A DNA stretch of 64,000 nt, taken from positions 23,251,903 through 23,315,902 of the forward strand of contig OZ022506.1 in assembly GCA_963989385.1 (NCBI GenBank). The letters are read 5' to 3'. The stretch is from Ctena decussata. Its lineage: Eukaryota; Mollusca; Bivalvia; Lucinida; Lucinidae. The notes under the pieces are model-generated. The model was not told the origin of the DNA and searched no databases. It saw only the letters and a program-made list of their open reading frames with translations. This document shows, in pieces, positions 23,701 to 34,830 of the stretch; the first letter of the stretch is position 1; each line of letters starts with the position of its first letter. Made by a program: the position numbers and the translations under genes.

Positions 23701-25048
23701 TCTTTCTTTCTGTTTTACATACATCAGAATGATGTCGAATAAACAGACAAAACAAATCAATTTTTCGAACACTACAGATAATTGGCCAACACAAACTATA
23801 ACATCGTTACACAACAACAGATGCATCGCCGTGGAAATTTCACTGATAAATTACATAGGGTGGGTTTAAACCATTTCAAAGTGCCGTTTTAAAAATATTT
23901 TAACAAAACTAATGAGGTTTAGACATATTTTTCAGTAACAACACATTATCTCAGTGATTGTTTTCAAATGATGGTTATAAACGTTACCTTTCTGAGTATA
24001 AACAGTAAGTTCTGATTAGTAAAATTCTTATGGTGTGATATTTTTAATGTCATTTGGATATTAATGGGGTAAAATTTAAAAGTGTTCTATGTAAAGATTA
24101 TTTCACGAAGGTTTTCTTTTCTAGTTTTAGGACAATCTCATCTTTGCATGTCACGTAAATAACACTGTTTGCTGCCCGATTAGTTTATTAAACAATGCAA
24201 AAATTTCATTTTACAATAGATAATATACATATACATCACAACTGCGTTGTTTAAAAAGTCAGAATTTGAAAAGAGTTTTTTTCTGGCGGGAATGATAGAC
24301 GCTTTATGCAAACATTTTCATCTGTTAAGTACGTTACTCTGGCTAAAATGTGTTGAAAGGGTCAAAACAATTTTTAAGCTATTGTGTTATATTATGGTTA
24401 ACATGATCTTTTTGCAAAAGGCCCCAATTTGTCAAATTTAAATTGGTAATTAGCCATTTTTGTACGAACAATTATACGAAAAATGACTTTTCAGCCAAAA
24501 ACAGGGAATAGGTGTAACTGTTCAACAGGACGTTGTTGACAAAGTATAAAAGCTAGAGGTCTTATATTTGTTTTGCTAGAAACGCACTGAAAGGGGCAAT
24601 TGCATAGTAAGTAAAATGAACATTTTGGGTCTTTTTGTAATAGAGTCTTCGTAAAATGCAACAACTTAAGTTCCAATTTTAAATTTTCAAGTGGTACATG
24701 ATATATTGTAACGAAAGTAACAACACCAAAGCTCTGAACTGTTTTCTGAGCAGCCTAATTTATAGCATATTAATTGTTCTTACAGAAAATATTTAAATTT
24801 GATACATTTATATAGTTTAAACACATTTCGTATTGACGTCAATTAATATTTTTGATATCCAAAATTTAAAGGGGTAACGTAAATAACTGGCCACTACAGA
24901 GTTATGCAAGGTTTGCCAAGGTGGCAAACGCTTAATTTGATAACTAGAGACCCAGACGAACGTTTTGATATATAAAAACAAATGTTACACTCCGTAGACC
25001 ACTATCTTCCTTTTCTAGGCCACTTATGCAATCAAATTTGCTCCACTA
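20759..25048. mobile_element. 4.3-kb long-inverted-repeat element
   Basis: The outer arms match in inverted orientation over more than 1 kb (20759-21830 with 23930-25048). The match continues discontinuously further in: 22330-22550 pairs with 23222-23400. The termini are TAGTGGAGCAAA and TTTGCTCCACTA, with TA at the left border and ATA at the right. Repeated words inside include GTAACGTAAATAAC. Both inner arms encode a similar short stretch (M-I-P-N..M-K-Y-(E/K)-E/K-A-F-H), which may be residual coding sequence. No transposase motif is recognised. It occupies the first half of intron 4. Confidence 0.8.
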
Positions 25049-25249
25049 ATAGGAGTTCTCCCTGCATCTGCTACCTCCTTGCTGATTCCCGTACCTGCCG
25101 TATAACTTGAGCCGCATAAGCCGAGAAGTAGCCGTAGGTGGGATGTCTTTTTAGGTGGGAGGGAGGGGGAGGGGAGGTCAGGACGGAGTTAGTTTGTTTT
25201 GTGTTAAGCTCAAAAGAGTCATAGGCTCAAGGCGGGCTATTGTACTATT
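25049..25249. other. intronic, nothing recognised
   Basis: Short stretch with a G-rich patch (25155-25190) between the long inverted-repeat element and the tandem-repeat element. Confidence 0.45.
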
Positions 25250-26955
25250 GTAATCAGTCAGTGTCTGCCGTCCGGCGCCGTCGTCAACAATTTGCTTTAA
25301 ATAACATCTTCTCTAAAACAGCTATGCCCAGGGTTTTGGTTTGAAGCATTGTTTGTAGATCTCTGTCGAATCTGTTCAAACAGTAGCCCTGGGGTCCAAT
25401 ATGGCCCTGCGACTGGGGTTTTGTATTCGCAAATAAAATATACTTAAAACTCTACTTCTCCAGAACTACTGGACTCAGATGCTTGAAATTTGGTATACAT
25501 GCGTCTTTTACCAAGAGTAGGTTTGTTCAAATGGTTGCCTAAGGATCAAAAATGGCCTTGTTCCGGGGGGGGGGGGGGGGGGGGGGGGGGAAGCTGGATT
25601 TGAACAATAGAAACACATGGAAAATATGATTTAGAGATACTTGGCTCAAATTCTTTAAATATAGTATGTAGCATTGCATATTGGTCCTTTACCAAGTCTG
25701 TTCAAAGGAGGTCCCAAGATCCAAAATGGACATACCCCAGGGGGGTCGCGAGTTTGAACGAAAGAAATACATAGAAATATATTTTAGAAAATCTTCTTTT
25801 TTATAACCGCTAGGCTAAGATGCGTTAAGTTGAGTATGAAGCGTTGCTTGGCGAACTTCTACGCACTTTGTTCAAATGGTTGACCCAGGGTCCAAAACGG
25901 CCCTGTCCCACGGCTCCTGGGTTTGAACCATAGAAATTCATAGAAAAATATTCATCGATTTCTTCTTCTTCAGAAGCACATGGCTCAGATGCTTAGAATT
26001 TGGTATGTAGCATTATCTAAAATCTTTCGTTAAGTTTATTTAAATGGAAGTCCCAGGGTCCAACATGGACCTACCCTAGGGGCCTTGGGTTTGAACCACA
26101 GAAATACATAAAAAATATATTGTATTTTTTTATAACCGCTAGGCTCAGATGCTTGAAACTTGGTATGAAACATTTCCTGGTAGTCTTCTACGAAGTTTGT
26201 TCAAAACGGTGACCACAGGGTCCAAAACGGCCCTGCAACAGGGGGTTGAGATTTGAAAATAAAAATATATTTAAAATCTTCTGCTCCAGAATTGCTAGGC
26301 ATAGATGCTTGAAATGTGGTGTGTAGCATTACCTGGTGGTCCTTTACCAAGTTTATTCAAATGGTGGCGCTAACGTTCAAAATGGCCCCACCCCAGGAGG
26401 TCCTTGGTTTCCATCATTGAAATACAAAGGAACATATTACAAATTCTTCTTGGCTCAAAAGCTTGAAATTTTATATCTTAAGAGTTGAACAAACGAAAAT
26501 TTGTTTAAGCGGTTCAGGTTACCAGACCGATATGGCTGCCACACCCATATATGGTATAACCTTTACAAATCCTTCTCTCCCTAACCAGTTGACTGATGGC
26601 CTTAATTTGGTATGTCCTCAACTTGGTATTTAGCATTCAGGACTCAAGCTCTACCAAGATTATTCAAATGAGGACAATGGGTTAACCTTGACTCTTTTAC
26701 GGTCAGATGTTTTACATGGAAAAATGCGTAAACATAGTTTTTATGGAATTAGAGAAGATTATGGTGCGAAAAGTGATAATAACAGCATGCCAACTAAATG
26801 AGTAAATGAACATGTTTAAATAATAGAGGTAGAGAGCATTCCAACGTCTGTCGTATTTTGACAGTTTCAAACAGTCTGGTTTGTTCAAATGATGACCCTT
26901 TTTGATAGTTTTACTCAGTTGAGCGATTCAGGGCCTCTTGGTCCTCTTGTTAATA
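25250..26955 (+). repeat. tandem-repeat element, period about 170-185 bp, copy 1
   Basis: The head contains GTCTGCCGTCCGGCGCCGTCGTCAAC-type sequence. Six or seven degenerate units follow with GATGCTTGAAATTTGGTATG, CCTTTACCAAGTTTGTTCAA and GGGTTTGAACCATAGAAATAC words. The right end GAGCGATTCAGGG..CCTCTTG closely matches that of the array at 49585-50680. A 26-G run lies at 25565-25590. A pearl-like non-autonomous element is likely. The ORF at 26889-27188 is partly its tail and partly the MITE. Confidence 0.7.
25565..25590 (+). repeat. (G)26 homopolymer
   Basis: Uninterrupted run of 26 G inside the tandem-repeat element. Its length is sensitive to sequencing error, and the run could form G-quadruplex structure. 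Confidence 0.9.
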
Positions 26956-27090
26956 CACAGGCGTGTTTCATTTTATGTCCTTGCGCGCTGCATCGATATC
27001 AGTGCTCAGATAAGCAAGTCCGTTTCCTGCCAAGACTCTGCCTTGCCTCTTCTAGGTGTTTTTCTTCCAACGTTTGGGTGCAGAGCTATA

Positions 27091-27328
27091 TGAGCCGCGA
27101 CACGAGAAAACCAACAAAGTGGTTGTGCGACAAGCGCAGACTCAGATCAGCCTGGGTCTCCGCCCAGTCAGTTCAGACTCTTTGCTAAGTGCTTAAAGGG
27201 TAGCTAAGGGTCTAAGCTACCTCCATGCGGACAGCGAAGACTCTGATCAGACTGGGCGGATGCCCAGGCTGATCTGAGTCTGCGGTGGGCGCACAACCAC
27301 ATCGTTGGTTTTCTCGTGTCGCGGCTCA
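27091..27328. mobile_element. foldback MITE (TGAGCCGCGAC family), copy 2
   Basis: Full-length 238-bp copy, near family consensus. The ends are TGAGCCGCGACACGAGAAAA and the inverted equivalent. TA lies at both borders. Short ORFs across it (ending S-A-W-V-S-A-Q-S-V-Q-T) are not genes. Confidence 0.9.
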
Positions 27329-27544
27329 TATACAGACAAGCCGTCTCTTACACAATAGATTGAGGCAAACTTGTAATAGCATGTTATCGCTCGAATCGTT
27401 CCTAAACGGGCCTACCGATGAGGCTGCGGGATTATTGTTTTACCATTACTTTATATCTAAATTTTTATTTCAAAGTGAAACCTTATATGAATCAGAAGCA
27501 CCGAAGGCTGTTCATACTTAAAGTTATATAGCATCACGCTATAG

Positions 27545-28245
27545 TATACTTAGTAAAACAATTGAAGGATATTAAATTTTAATCCTAGTTGTGACTTTTA
27601 CTGGAATATATACCAAATTAAATGTGAATGCATGTACTTGTACTGGGCGTATGCAATTGGTGTGCAGGGGTAATTAACGTCACGCTACAGTGGTTACTGT
27701 AAGGTTTCATTCCAAATGTACTGACCCCCTACTGCAAAAAATCACAAACAATTAAAACTGAGTTTAAACCTGTTGTTTTGCAAGTAATTCACATAGGCAG
27801 CTTGCCTGATCATTTAAGTACCTCTTACAATATTCTGATGCCAACTATTCTGCTGTTGATCAAGGCTAAACTAAAGAATATCCAGGGCAGTGAGTAGGAG
27901 TAGTCCTGATCCTTCAGATCTGCACATGTGTCAAATGCTTTTATTGTGTATCTAACGTTTTATGGGAATGATGGTCTCCGTATGGTAAACCATTCAACTC
28001 TTTAAAACCGGCATTAACAAAAATCTGGCGATAAGTATGCATGTGTGTGAATTCAGGCTGTTGGGGTTATTCCATTTGGAGCGGTACTGTACTGTAACCA
28101 CTTAAGCGTGACTTTTATAGAACAGGCTTTTAATTGTAGATACCCGATACTATTGAATGCATGCATATTGAAATTTGTAAAGATTTTGTTTTAAGTAAAA
28201 ATAATCATAGAATTTTGATATCCTTCAATTGTTTTACTAAGTATA
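27545..28245. mobile_element. 0.7-kb long-TIR element
   Basis: Left 27545-27760 and right 28040-28245 are inverted, imperfect copies. The termini are TATACTTAGTAAAACAATTG and its complement. Shared inner words include GTGGTTACTGTA/TACAGT and CCAAATG..A. A non-coding non-autonomous element in intron 4 of the MYND gene. Confidence 0.65.
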
Positions 28246-28392
28246 TTTGAGGTAGATAAATGGAGTCTCGAGTAGATATATCGGGCGACAACCAAAATGT
28301 TATACGATATTCTATATGTTATCAGTAAATGTCTGGAGATTGTATTAAACAAGCAGTTCTTCTGGCGGTTCTTCTGCTATGATTCCTCAATT

Positions 28393-28720
28393 TAACGTAT
28401 TCATACAAAATTAAGTGCGACAGACGCGCGTTTCTATATTTAACTTCTACAGTGTCGCTACACCCCAAAAGTTTGAAAGAAAAGAGATGATGGGCAGATC
28501 TTTGCACGCAACGAGTACCCTGTCCGAGCCACACATTCTGCAGACATCGGGTAAGAGACATCTTCGTATTAACTCTAGAGCGCAGGCGTCCCCTGCAAAG
28601 CCACCTCAGCCCCTGCGACTCAAGATAGGCGACAGACAAGGGCATCAGAAAAGAGATGTCCGAAGCAGCAAGAACCCGCATAAAGCCAGAACAGCTCAAA
28701 AGCATTGAAGCCAAACTAAG
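28393..28720 (+). repeat. dispersed repeat with shared coding potential, copy B
   Basis: Inverted counterpart of 19868-20195. The ORF at 28415-28708 (97 codons) aligns with the 101-codon ORF there: M-R-Q-T-R-V-S-I-F-N-F-Y at the start and Q-K-F-E-R-K-E-M-M further in. Identity then drops. The opening words recur at 28955-28993, immediately before a MITE. Confidence 0.55.
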
Positions 28721-28993
28721 CTAAGATTCATGTCGCTATGACAAGTCAGTCTTAGTTTTGGAACAATTTAGAAATTTTACCAGATATACATCAAATGGAA
28801 TAAGGTTACTTTCAATTAGTATTGAAGTAGTGACCCCAATGTTAGTGAACAATTATTAACGCTAAAACACTGACTAACTGGGTTATTGATATCCTCGGGG
28901 ACAAATTGTCCACCAGCAGTGATACCGACCCAGTGGTTTAAACATAAACGTATCCATACCAACTTTAGTGCGACAGACGTGCGTTTCTATATA

Positions 28994-29231
28994 TGAGCCG
29001 CGACGTGACAAAACCAACAATGTTGTAGTGCGCCCAGCGCTGACTCAGATCAGCCTGGGCATCCGCCCAGTCTGATCAGAGTCTTCGCTGTCCGCATGGA
29101 GGTAGCATAGACCCTTAGCTACCCTTTAAGCGCTTAGTGAAGAGTCTGATCAGACTTGGTTGATGCCCAGGCTAAGCTGAGTCTGCGCTATGCGCACAAC
29201 CACATTGTTGGTTTTCTCGTGTCGCGGCTCA
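28994..29231. mobile_element. foldback MITE (TGAGCCGCGAC family), copy 3
   Basis: Full-length 238-bp copy, inserted at the edge of a 40-bp fragment of the 28393-28720 repeat. The ends are TGAGCCGCGACGTGAC and CTCGTGTCGCGGCTCA. Confidence 0.9.
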
Positions 29232-30061
29232 TTTGTGTTAATGTCCGCGAGTTTATAGTTTCGAGCAATATGGTCACCTCATCTTGTGTTGTAATTTAAA
29301 ATAAAAACAATCAAACAAAATAGGTCAAATAGACGTTGGTTCTGTTTTTGATTTGGGTAGCTGCATGACCACCTGTTTAGGAAAGAGCTGTTTATTCGGT
29401 TTCTCGTGTGTCTTTCGTGCATTTTGCCAGTGTGTGTGTGCTTCTTTCTTTTTGTTTAGGCGGGGTGGTGAGGGGGGAGGAGGGATGTGGGATTTGACTG
29501 TAATAAATTCTGCTTATAGCCTATCTGTTTTACTTGACAAATATGAAATCATAGAAAAATCTAATGAGAAGGACTTTATGTTAATATCATGGATCTTAAA
29601 AAACCGAAAAAAAAAAACAAAAAAACAAAAAAAAAAAACGTCTTGACGCTCTTAAGCATCGCGAGGTTTACTAAGTCATGCCGAACGTTGATCCTGAGTG
29701 ACGATTTTTTTTCTATTTACTCACACCTATGAAAGCTACTTGTAATCGCAAAGCCTTTGGTTTACAATGTTTAATTTTAAACGTAGAATTTATAAGGCCC
29801 TTTAAAGTAAATTCGCCTCGTTTGCCACTGCGTAAAAACTTCCACGTCAAAATGCAATTGTTGCTTTAGTCTTTATTTCCAATCCTTACTGCGGCCCTGA
29901 CTAGTGTTCGCAACTGCAGAAAGCCAGCAGAGTGCATTATTTCTCATTTCTCTATATTTAACTTACAGCGTAGGTGTGTTGATGGAAGCAACGCTATTTA
30001 TTAAACAATTTCACTGACTGAAATAGTAGACATCTCATTTCATTTTGATATATATTGTCAG
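29232..30061. other. end of intron 4, nothing recognised
   Basis: Contains a purine-rich G patch (29460-29490) and an A-rich run (29609-29638) that give rise to a spurious 97-codon ORF. It ends in the acceptor TTTGATATATATTGTCAG. Confidence 0.5.
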
Positions 30062-30273
30062 GTCAAGTGCTGGACTACTGTGCGAAAATAAAAGAAGATG
30101 CAGACCTACTGAAAGGTGTGGCCTCACAGACTCCTGAAAAATGTGGATCTTGTAAATTACCCAAAGCTGACATGAAAAAGTGTTCTAAATGCAAGCTCGT
30201 GGTTTACTGCAGTAAGGAATGTCAAATTAAAGACTGGAAAGCAGGCCACAAAAATGTATGTGGGCGCTCATAG
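30062..30273 (+). CDS. MYND-finger gene, last coding exon with MYND zinc finger
   Basis: The exon follows the acceptor TTGTCAG in phase 1 and closes with TAG at 30271-30273. It encodes 69 residues after the split Gly. A complete MYND finger is visible: C-G-S-C, nine residues, C-S-K-C, then V-V-Y-C, S-K-E-C, eight residues, H-K-N-V-C. The seven Cys and one His that bind two zinc ions are all present (residues 319, 322, 332, 335, 341, 345, 354, 358 of the 361 visible codons). The protein ends three residues later, so the finger is C-terminal. MYND fingers usually bind proline-rich peptides in partner proteins. The rest of the protein is not recognised, so its role is unknown. The first AATAAA downstream is at about 30805. 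The finger itself is certain; the linkage to the four upstream exons rests on phase. Confidence 0.9.
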
Positions 30274-30875
30274 TCTTTCAGTCGTCAGAAGTCCGTTCAA
30301 AGAACTATTCAAAACACGAACCATATCCGACCTAATTACCACAAAATTAATGCATTTATAAACATACACCAGGGTGAAGTTTTGAGAGTTATGATTACAA
30401 GGCACATTTTTATCACGTGTCCGAATTACCAACAGGCCAGTCTGCAAGCGATTGAAAAGTTTCTTCTGTGTCAGTCAAGCAGTAAATGGATACCTTTTCG
30501 AAGCAGAGAATTTTAAATGCAGTGGACTTTCATATGTCTTGCCCAATATACGGTGGACCTCCAACATCCACTGACTCACACGACTGCATAAATCCATTTC
30601 CTCTGCATGGATCGAAACATTACTGCTGAAGGACCTGGTATGATTTGGGTCGTTTTTGGCCCCAATTCAAATTTAATTAAAATTATATGGCTTCTATTGC
30701 TCATCATATGAGTAACAGATTCATACAGAAACAATATGTTTCTTCTTCGCGAATTCTCAGAATAACGTGATTTCTGACATGCCTCTTTTGTTTCAGTTAT
30801 TTAAAATAAAACGACAAAAAACTGCGTTTAGAATGGTTTCCTAAAATCAAATGAGGCAGTTGGTTTAAACATATT
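30274..30875 (+). other. probable 3' UTR and downstream flank of the MYND gene
   Basis: No further ORF. The first canonical AATAAA is at about 30805. The word CAGTAAATGGATACCTTTTCGA near 30480 resembles the body of the SINE at 2682-2940, so the UTR may contain a SINE fragment. Confidence 0.35.
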
Positions 30876-31113
30876 TGAGCCGCGACACGAGAAAACCAAC
30901 AATGTGGTAGTGCGCCCTGTGCAGACTCAGATCAGCCTGGGCATCCACCCAGTCTGGTCAGACTTTTCGCTAAGTGCTTAAAGGGTAGCTAAGGGACTGA
31001 GCTACCTCCATGCGGACAGCGAAGACTCTGATCAGACTGGGCGGATGCCCAGGCTGATCTAAGTCTGCGCTGGGCGCACCACCACTTTGTTGGTTTTCTC
31101 GCGTCGCGGCTCA
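30876..31113. mobile_element. foldback MITE (TGAGCCGCGAC family), copy 4
   Basis: Full-length 238-bp copy with ends TGAGCCGCGACACGAG and CTCGCGTCGCGGCTCA. It lies about 600 bp downstream of the MYND gene stop codon. Confidence 0.9.
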
Positions 31114-32390
31114 TTTTATTTTCAAAAATGCACATAATAACATAAATGAGGCAGTTGATACAGCTTCAGAGAGCACTTGATAATAGGTTTTTGGTGGTAC
31201 ACTATTTAGTGGTACAACACTGCTTAACAGATGTATACTGTTCAAGGCCTGTCCAGGTACCCCACACACTCAGCTTAGCAATTAGGGGGACAGTAACCAA
31301 AAAACTTCAATGAATCAAAATAAAAAAAAATAAAATATGTACCAAATGTTTTTCTGTGTTCTAACTAAGAAAATAAATACCCACGTCTTACGTTACTTTT
31401 GTCTATGAGCGGAGATATGGGCATTTTTAAGTTGAGATCACTGGGATACTGTCTAAGAAACGGCAAGTGCTTTGGGAAAAAAGTACAAAAGTAAGTGTCA
31501 GCACAGTCAAGTGCACAGCTGAATTTTTCACATATTGTCAACAGGATTGAAATACGTCATTGTGCAAAAATAGATGTGCACTTGACTGTGCTGACATATT
31601 GAATAGCCTAAATGCAGGCGAAAAATGGTAGAAATGCCAAAATCAGTTGAGTAGGGTGCAGCTAGACTCGCAAAAATGCAAAGATGCAGAAAAAATGAAT
31701 AATAATAGATAGTTAAAGGTTTCATCACTCATATATCGTTAACAGAGGTTAAAATATACAATTCTGAACATTCATAAGTAACGGGGCCAAATATGGCCCA
31801 AATCATTACAGTCCTTTTACGGCCCTTGATCAGTCAAGTGTGTTTAGTCTTTAAACAGTTTTCATAAAAGTATATTTCACATTATTGCTTGTAGTTTATC
31901 ATGCACTGATCAGGATCGTGTTGCCAAGGTTTAAGCCTGTGATCTTGTTATATCACCATCTGACGTAGATCATATTTTATCAAAGGCATAATCGGCCACA
32001 TTCTGCTTCTAGACACCTGTATATTATGTCTACAATTGCTGCTTCTGTCACGAAACGTTTAAGATATTGCTAATACAGTCTCAAGAGAATCACATTGAAT
32101 TGTAACTATGGTCGGGTGCTTTTGATATTTCTAACGATGCAAACGGGTTTTTTTGCATTTGCAGGTGTATCACAACGGGCAGGTGATGCTTACTTCTAGC
32201 AATTACATACCCCATGTCTTAAACCAGGCTAAATTCATTATCATTTACACACACTGATCACACTTCCTTTTGGGGGACCCGTATCTATGTATCAAACTTT
32301 ATCTGATTGGTCGATGTCATGTCTATATGGTAAAAGAGTTCGAACATACTATATTTGTACCTTGACCGTTCTACTTCTACCATGGAATTA
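31114..32390. other. intergenic, nothing recognised apart from a 22-bp inverted repeat
   Basis: A perfect 22-bp inverted repeat (31496-31517 and 31575-31596, arm TGTCAGCACAGTCAAGTGCA..) with a 57-nt loop. Otherwise AT-rich sequence without genes. Confidence 0.5.
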
Positions 32391-32700
32391 AATGATTTGA
32401 GAAAAATTATTTATCTGAGAAAATCTGAAGTTTGTGTTGAAAGTATATCAGTTTAAAAGACATAAAAAAAATTGTGGAACATGGCAAACACTGTTTGCCA
32501 TGCTCCTATATCTATGGCATCATAGATCTGTTGTCATAGCAACTAAGAGCTCATACTCATGTCAGTAACGTCACCGAGACGTCATTTTGCCAAGATACTA
32601 AGCACAACAGTTTGTAAGTCCATAACTGTTGTTATAATGGTAATAGATCTATGACGTCATTGGTATGGAAGCATGGTAAACTGTATATGCCATGCTCCCC
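32390..32700. repeat. GGAGCATGGCAAAC dispersed repeat, copy 1
   Basis: Begins with AAAATCTGAAGTT..TATCAGT and has a hairpin GCATGGCAAACACTGTTTGCCATGC (about 32480-32505). It closes with AGCATGGTAAACTGTATATGCCATGCTCC. A second copy with the same lead-in and hairpin lies at 50810-51070. Paired TGACGTCA-like sites occur between. Confidence 0.55.
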
Positions 32701-32799
32701 TTGAATTATAAGTGAGATGCTACCTGAAATTCATACCATTGAAAAGTGTGATGTGCTTAAAAGTAAGTAGGGAAATTCTCAGGAACTGACAGAATTATG

Positions 32800-34240
32800 T
32801 CCCCCACCATGGGGGGACATATTGTTTTGGTGTGGATCCCGTCGGCGTCGGCGTCAGCGTCAGCGTAGCTTCTTGTCCGCACCCTATCTCCTGAAGGAAT
32901 GCATGGATTTTGTCCAAACTGGCACATATACATTACTGGGAGGATGAAAAACTGATTAGATTTTTATGACCTTGACCTTATTTTCAAGGTCACAGGAGGT
33001 CAAAGAATTATGAAAATAGCTTGTCTGCACCATAGTACTGAAGGAATTGGCGAAGTTTTACCAACTTGGCACAGAAATATCAATGGGAGATGGCAGAAAA
33101 CTGGTTGGATTTTGGTGACCTTGACCCCATATTCAAGGACACAGGAGGTCAAATAGTGTTGAAAAATGTCTTGGCTATACCATATCTCCTGAAGGAATTG
33201 AAGGATTTGTACTGAATTTGAACAGATATATCACTGGGAGATGGCAAACAACCGATTTTGATTACCTTGACTCCATTTTCAAGGTCACAGGAGATCAAAG
33301 CTTGTTGAAAAAATGCCTTTCCTGCACCATATCTCCTGAAGTCATTGATGGATTTTCTTACAAACTAGCACAGATATATTACTGGGAGATGGCAAAGAAC
33401 TGATTAGATTTGGTGACCTTGACTTCATTTTTCAAGGTCACAGGAGGTCAAAGATCGTTGAAAAATGTCTTGGCTACACCATATCTCCTAAAGAAATTGA
33501 TGGATATCTACTGAACTGGAACAGATATATATTACTGGGAGATGGCAAACAACCGATTTTGATGACCTTGACTCCATTTTCAAGGTCACAGGAGATCAAA
33601 GATTGTTGAAAAAATGCCTTTTCTGCACCATATCTCCTGAAGTCATTGATGGATTTTCTAACAAACTAGCACAAATATATATCTGGGAGATGGCAAAGAA
33701 CTGATTACATTTTGGTGACCTTGACCTCATTTACAAGGTCACAGGAGGTCAAAGAGTGTTGAAAAATGCCTTGTCTGCACCATATCTCCTGAATGGATTG
33801 GGGATTTAAATCAAAATGTCATAGATACATTACTGGGAAATGACAAAGAACTGATTAGATTTTGGTAACCTTGACCCCGTTTTCAAGGTCTCAGGAGGTC
33901 AAAGAGTGTTGATAAGTGCCTTGCATGCACCATCTCTCCTGAATGAATTGATAGATTTAAATCAAACTGACAAAGATACATTACTGGGAAATGACAAAGG
34001 AGTGATTAGATTTTGGTGACCTTGACCTCATTTCCAAGCCAAGGTCACATGCGGTCAAAGAGTGTGTCTGTACCATATCTGCTGAATGGATGGTTTGATT
34101 TGAACCAAACTGTCACAGATACATCACTGGGAGATCGAAAAAAGTGGTTAAAATTAGACCCTGTTTCAAGGTCCAAGAATTATTGACTTGACAGCAGTAA
34201 GGGAAAATGATACTGCTGGGAAAGCGCAGGTGGGGGACAT
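32800..34240 (+). repeat. tandem-repeat element, period about 150 bp, with AGGTCA-type sites
   Basis: Opens with CCCCCACCATGGGGGGACAT and a GTCGGCGTCGGCGTCAGCG head. It closes with GGTGGGGGACAT, so the ends are inverted. About eight units each contain GACCTTGACC, then about 12 bp, then CAAGGTCACAGGAGGTC, and CACCATATCTCCTGAA. No coding function. It matches the architecture of the pearl-like arrays elsewhere in the window. Confidence 0.8.
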
Positions 34241-34299
34241 CTGTTTTTTTTGTCAAAAAAAAAAATCTAGTTCATTTCCGGATCTAACCCAAGACACCA

Positions 34300-34515
34300 T
34301 GTGGGAATGACGGAAAAAGATAAACAAAATTAGTCACCACCAAAGACAACACCAGCGGCAGCCATGTAAACTGCCATTATCTATGTAGGTGGTAAAGGGG
34401 CTAGCCTAAACATCACAAACAATATATCAATAACAGACATAGCAACTAACAACACATAAAACAACCAACAGGAGCCTAAACAGAACTGCCGCCTTTGGAC
34501 GGCCAGTTTTGAAAT
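34300..34515 (+). repeat. dispersed repeat, copy 2 (GAACTGCCGCC end)
   Basis: AACACATAAAACAACCAACA lead and CAGAACTGCCGCCTTTGGAC end, the same family as 4330-4600. Confidence 0.5.
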
Positions 34516-34734
34516 AATTTGGAACTTATGGTCAACCAACCATCGCCCTTTGGTCTGCCTTGGTTCATCAGATACTTAGTTGTTCAAGCCAGCAAAAACA
34601 ACAACCGCCCATACAACATTCTTATAAAAAGCACCATAAGAGCAAATTATACATAAAACATTAAACTTTTATCTTTACCTATTTTCAATTTTTAATGTAA
34701 GGGCTGCCCTTTACACTATTAAACCATATATCAA

Positions 34735-34830
34735 AATAGTCGTAGCATCAAAACAGTAAATGCGACAAACAACACATGAAACAGCTAAGAAGAGCCAAAA
34801 CAGAAATGCCGCCTAAGGACGGCCATCAAT
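34735..34830 (+). repeat. dispersed repeat, copy 3 (GAACTGCCGCC end)
   Basis: Short copy: AACACATGAAACAGC lead, CAGAAATGCCGCCTAAGGAC end. It lies about 220 bp after copy 2. Confidence 0.45.
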
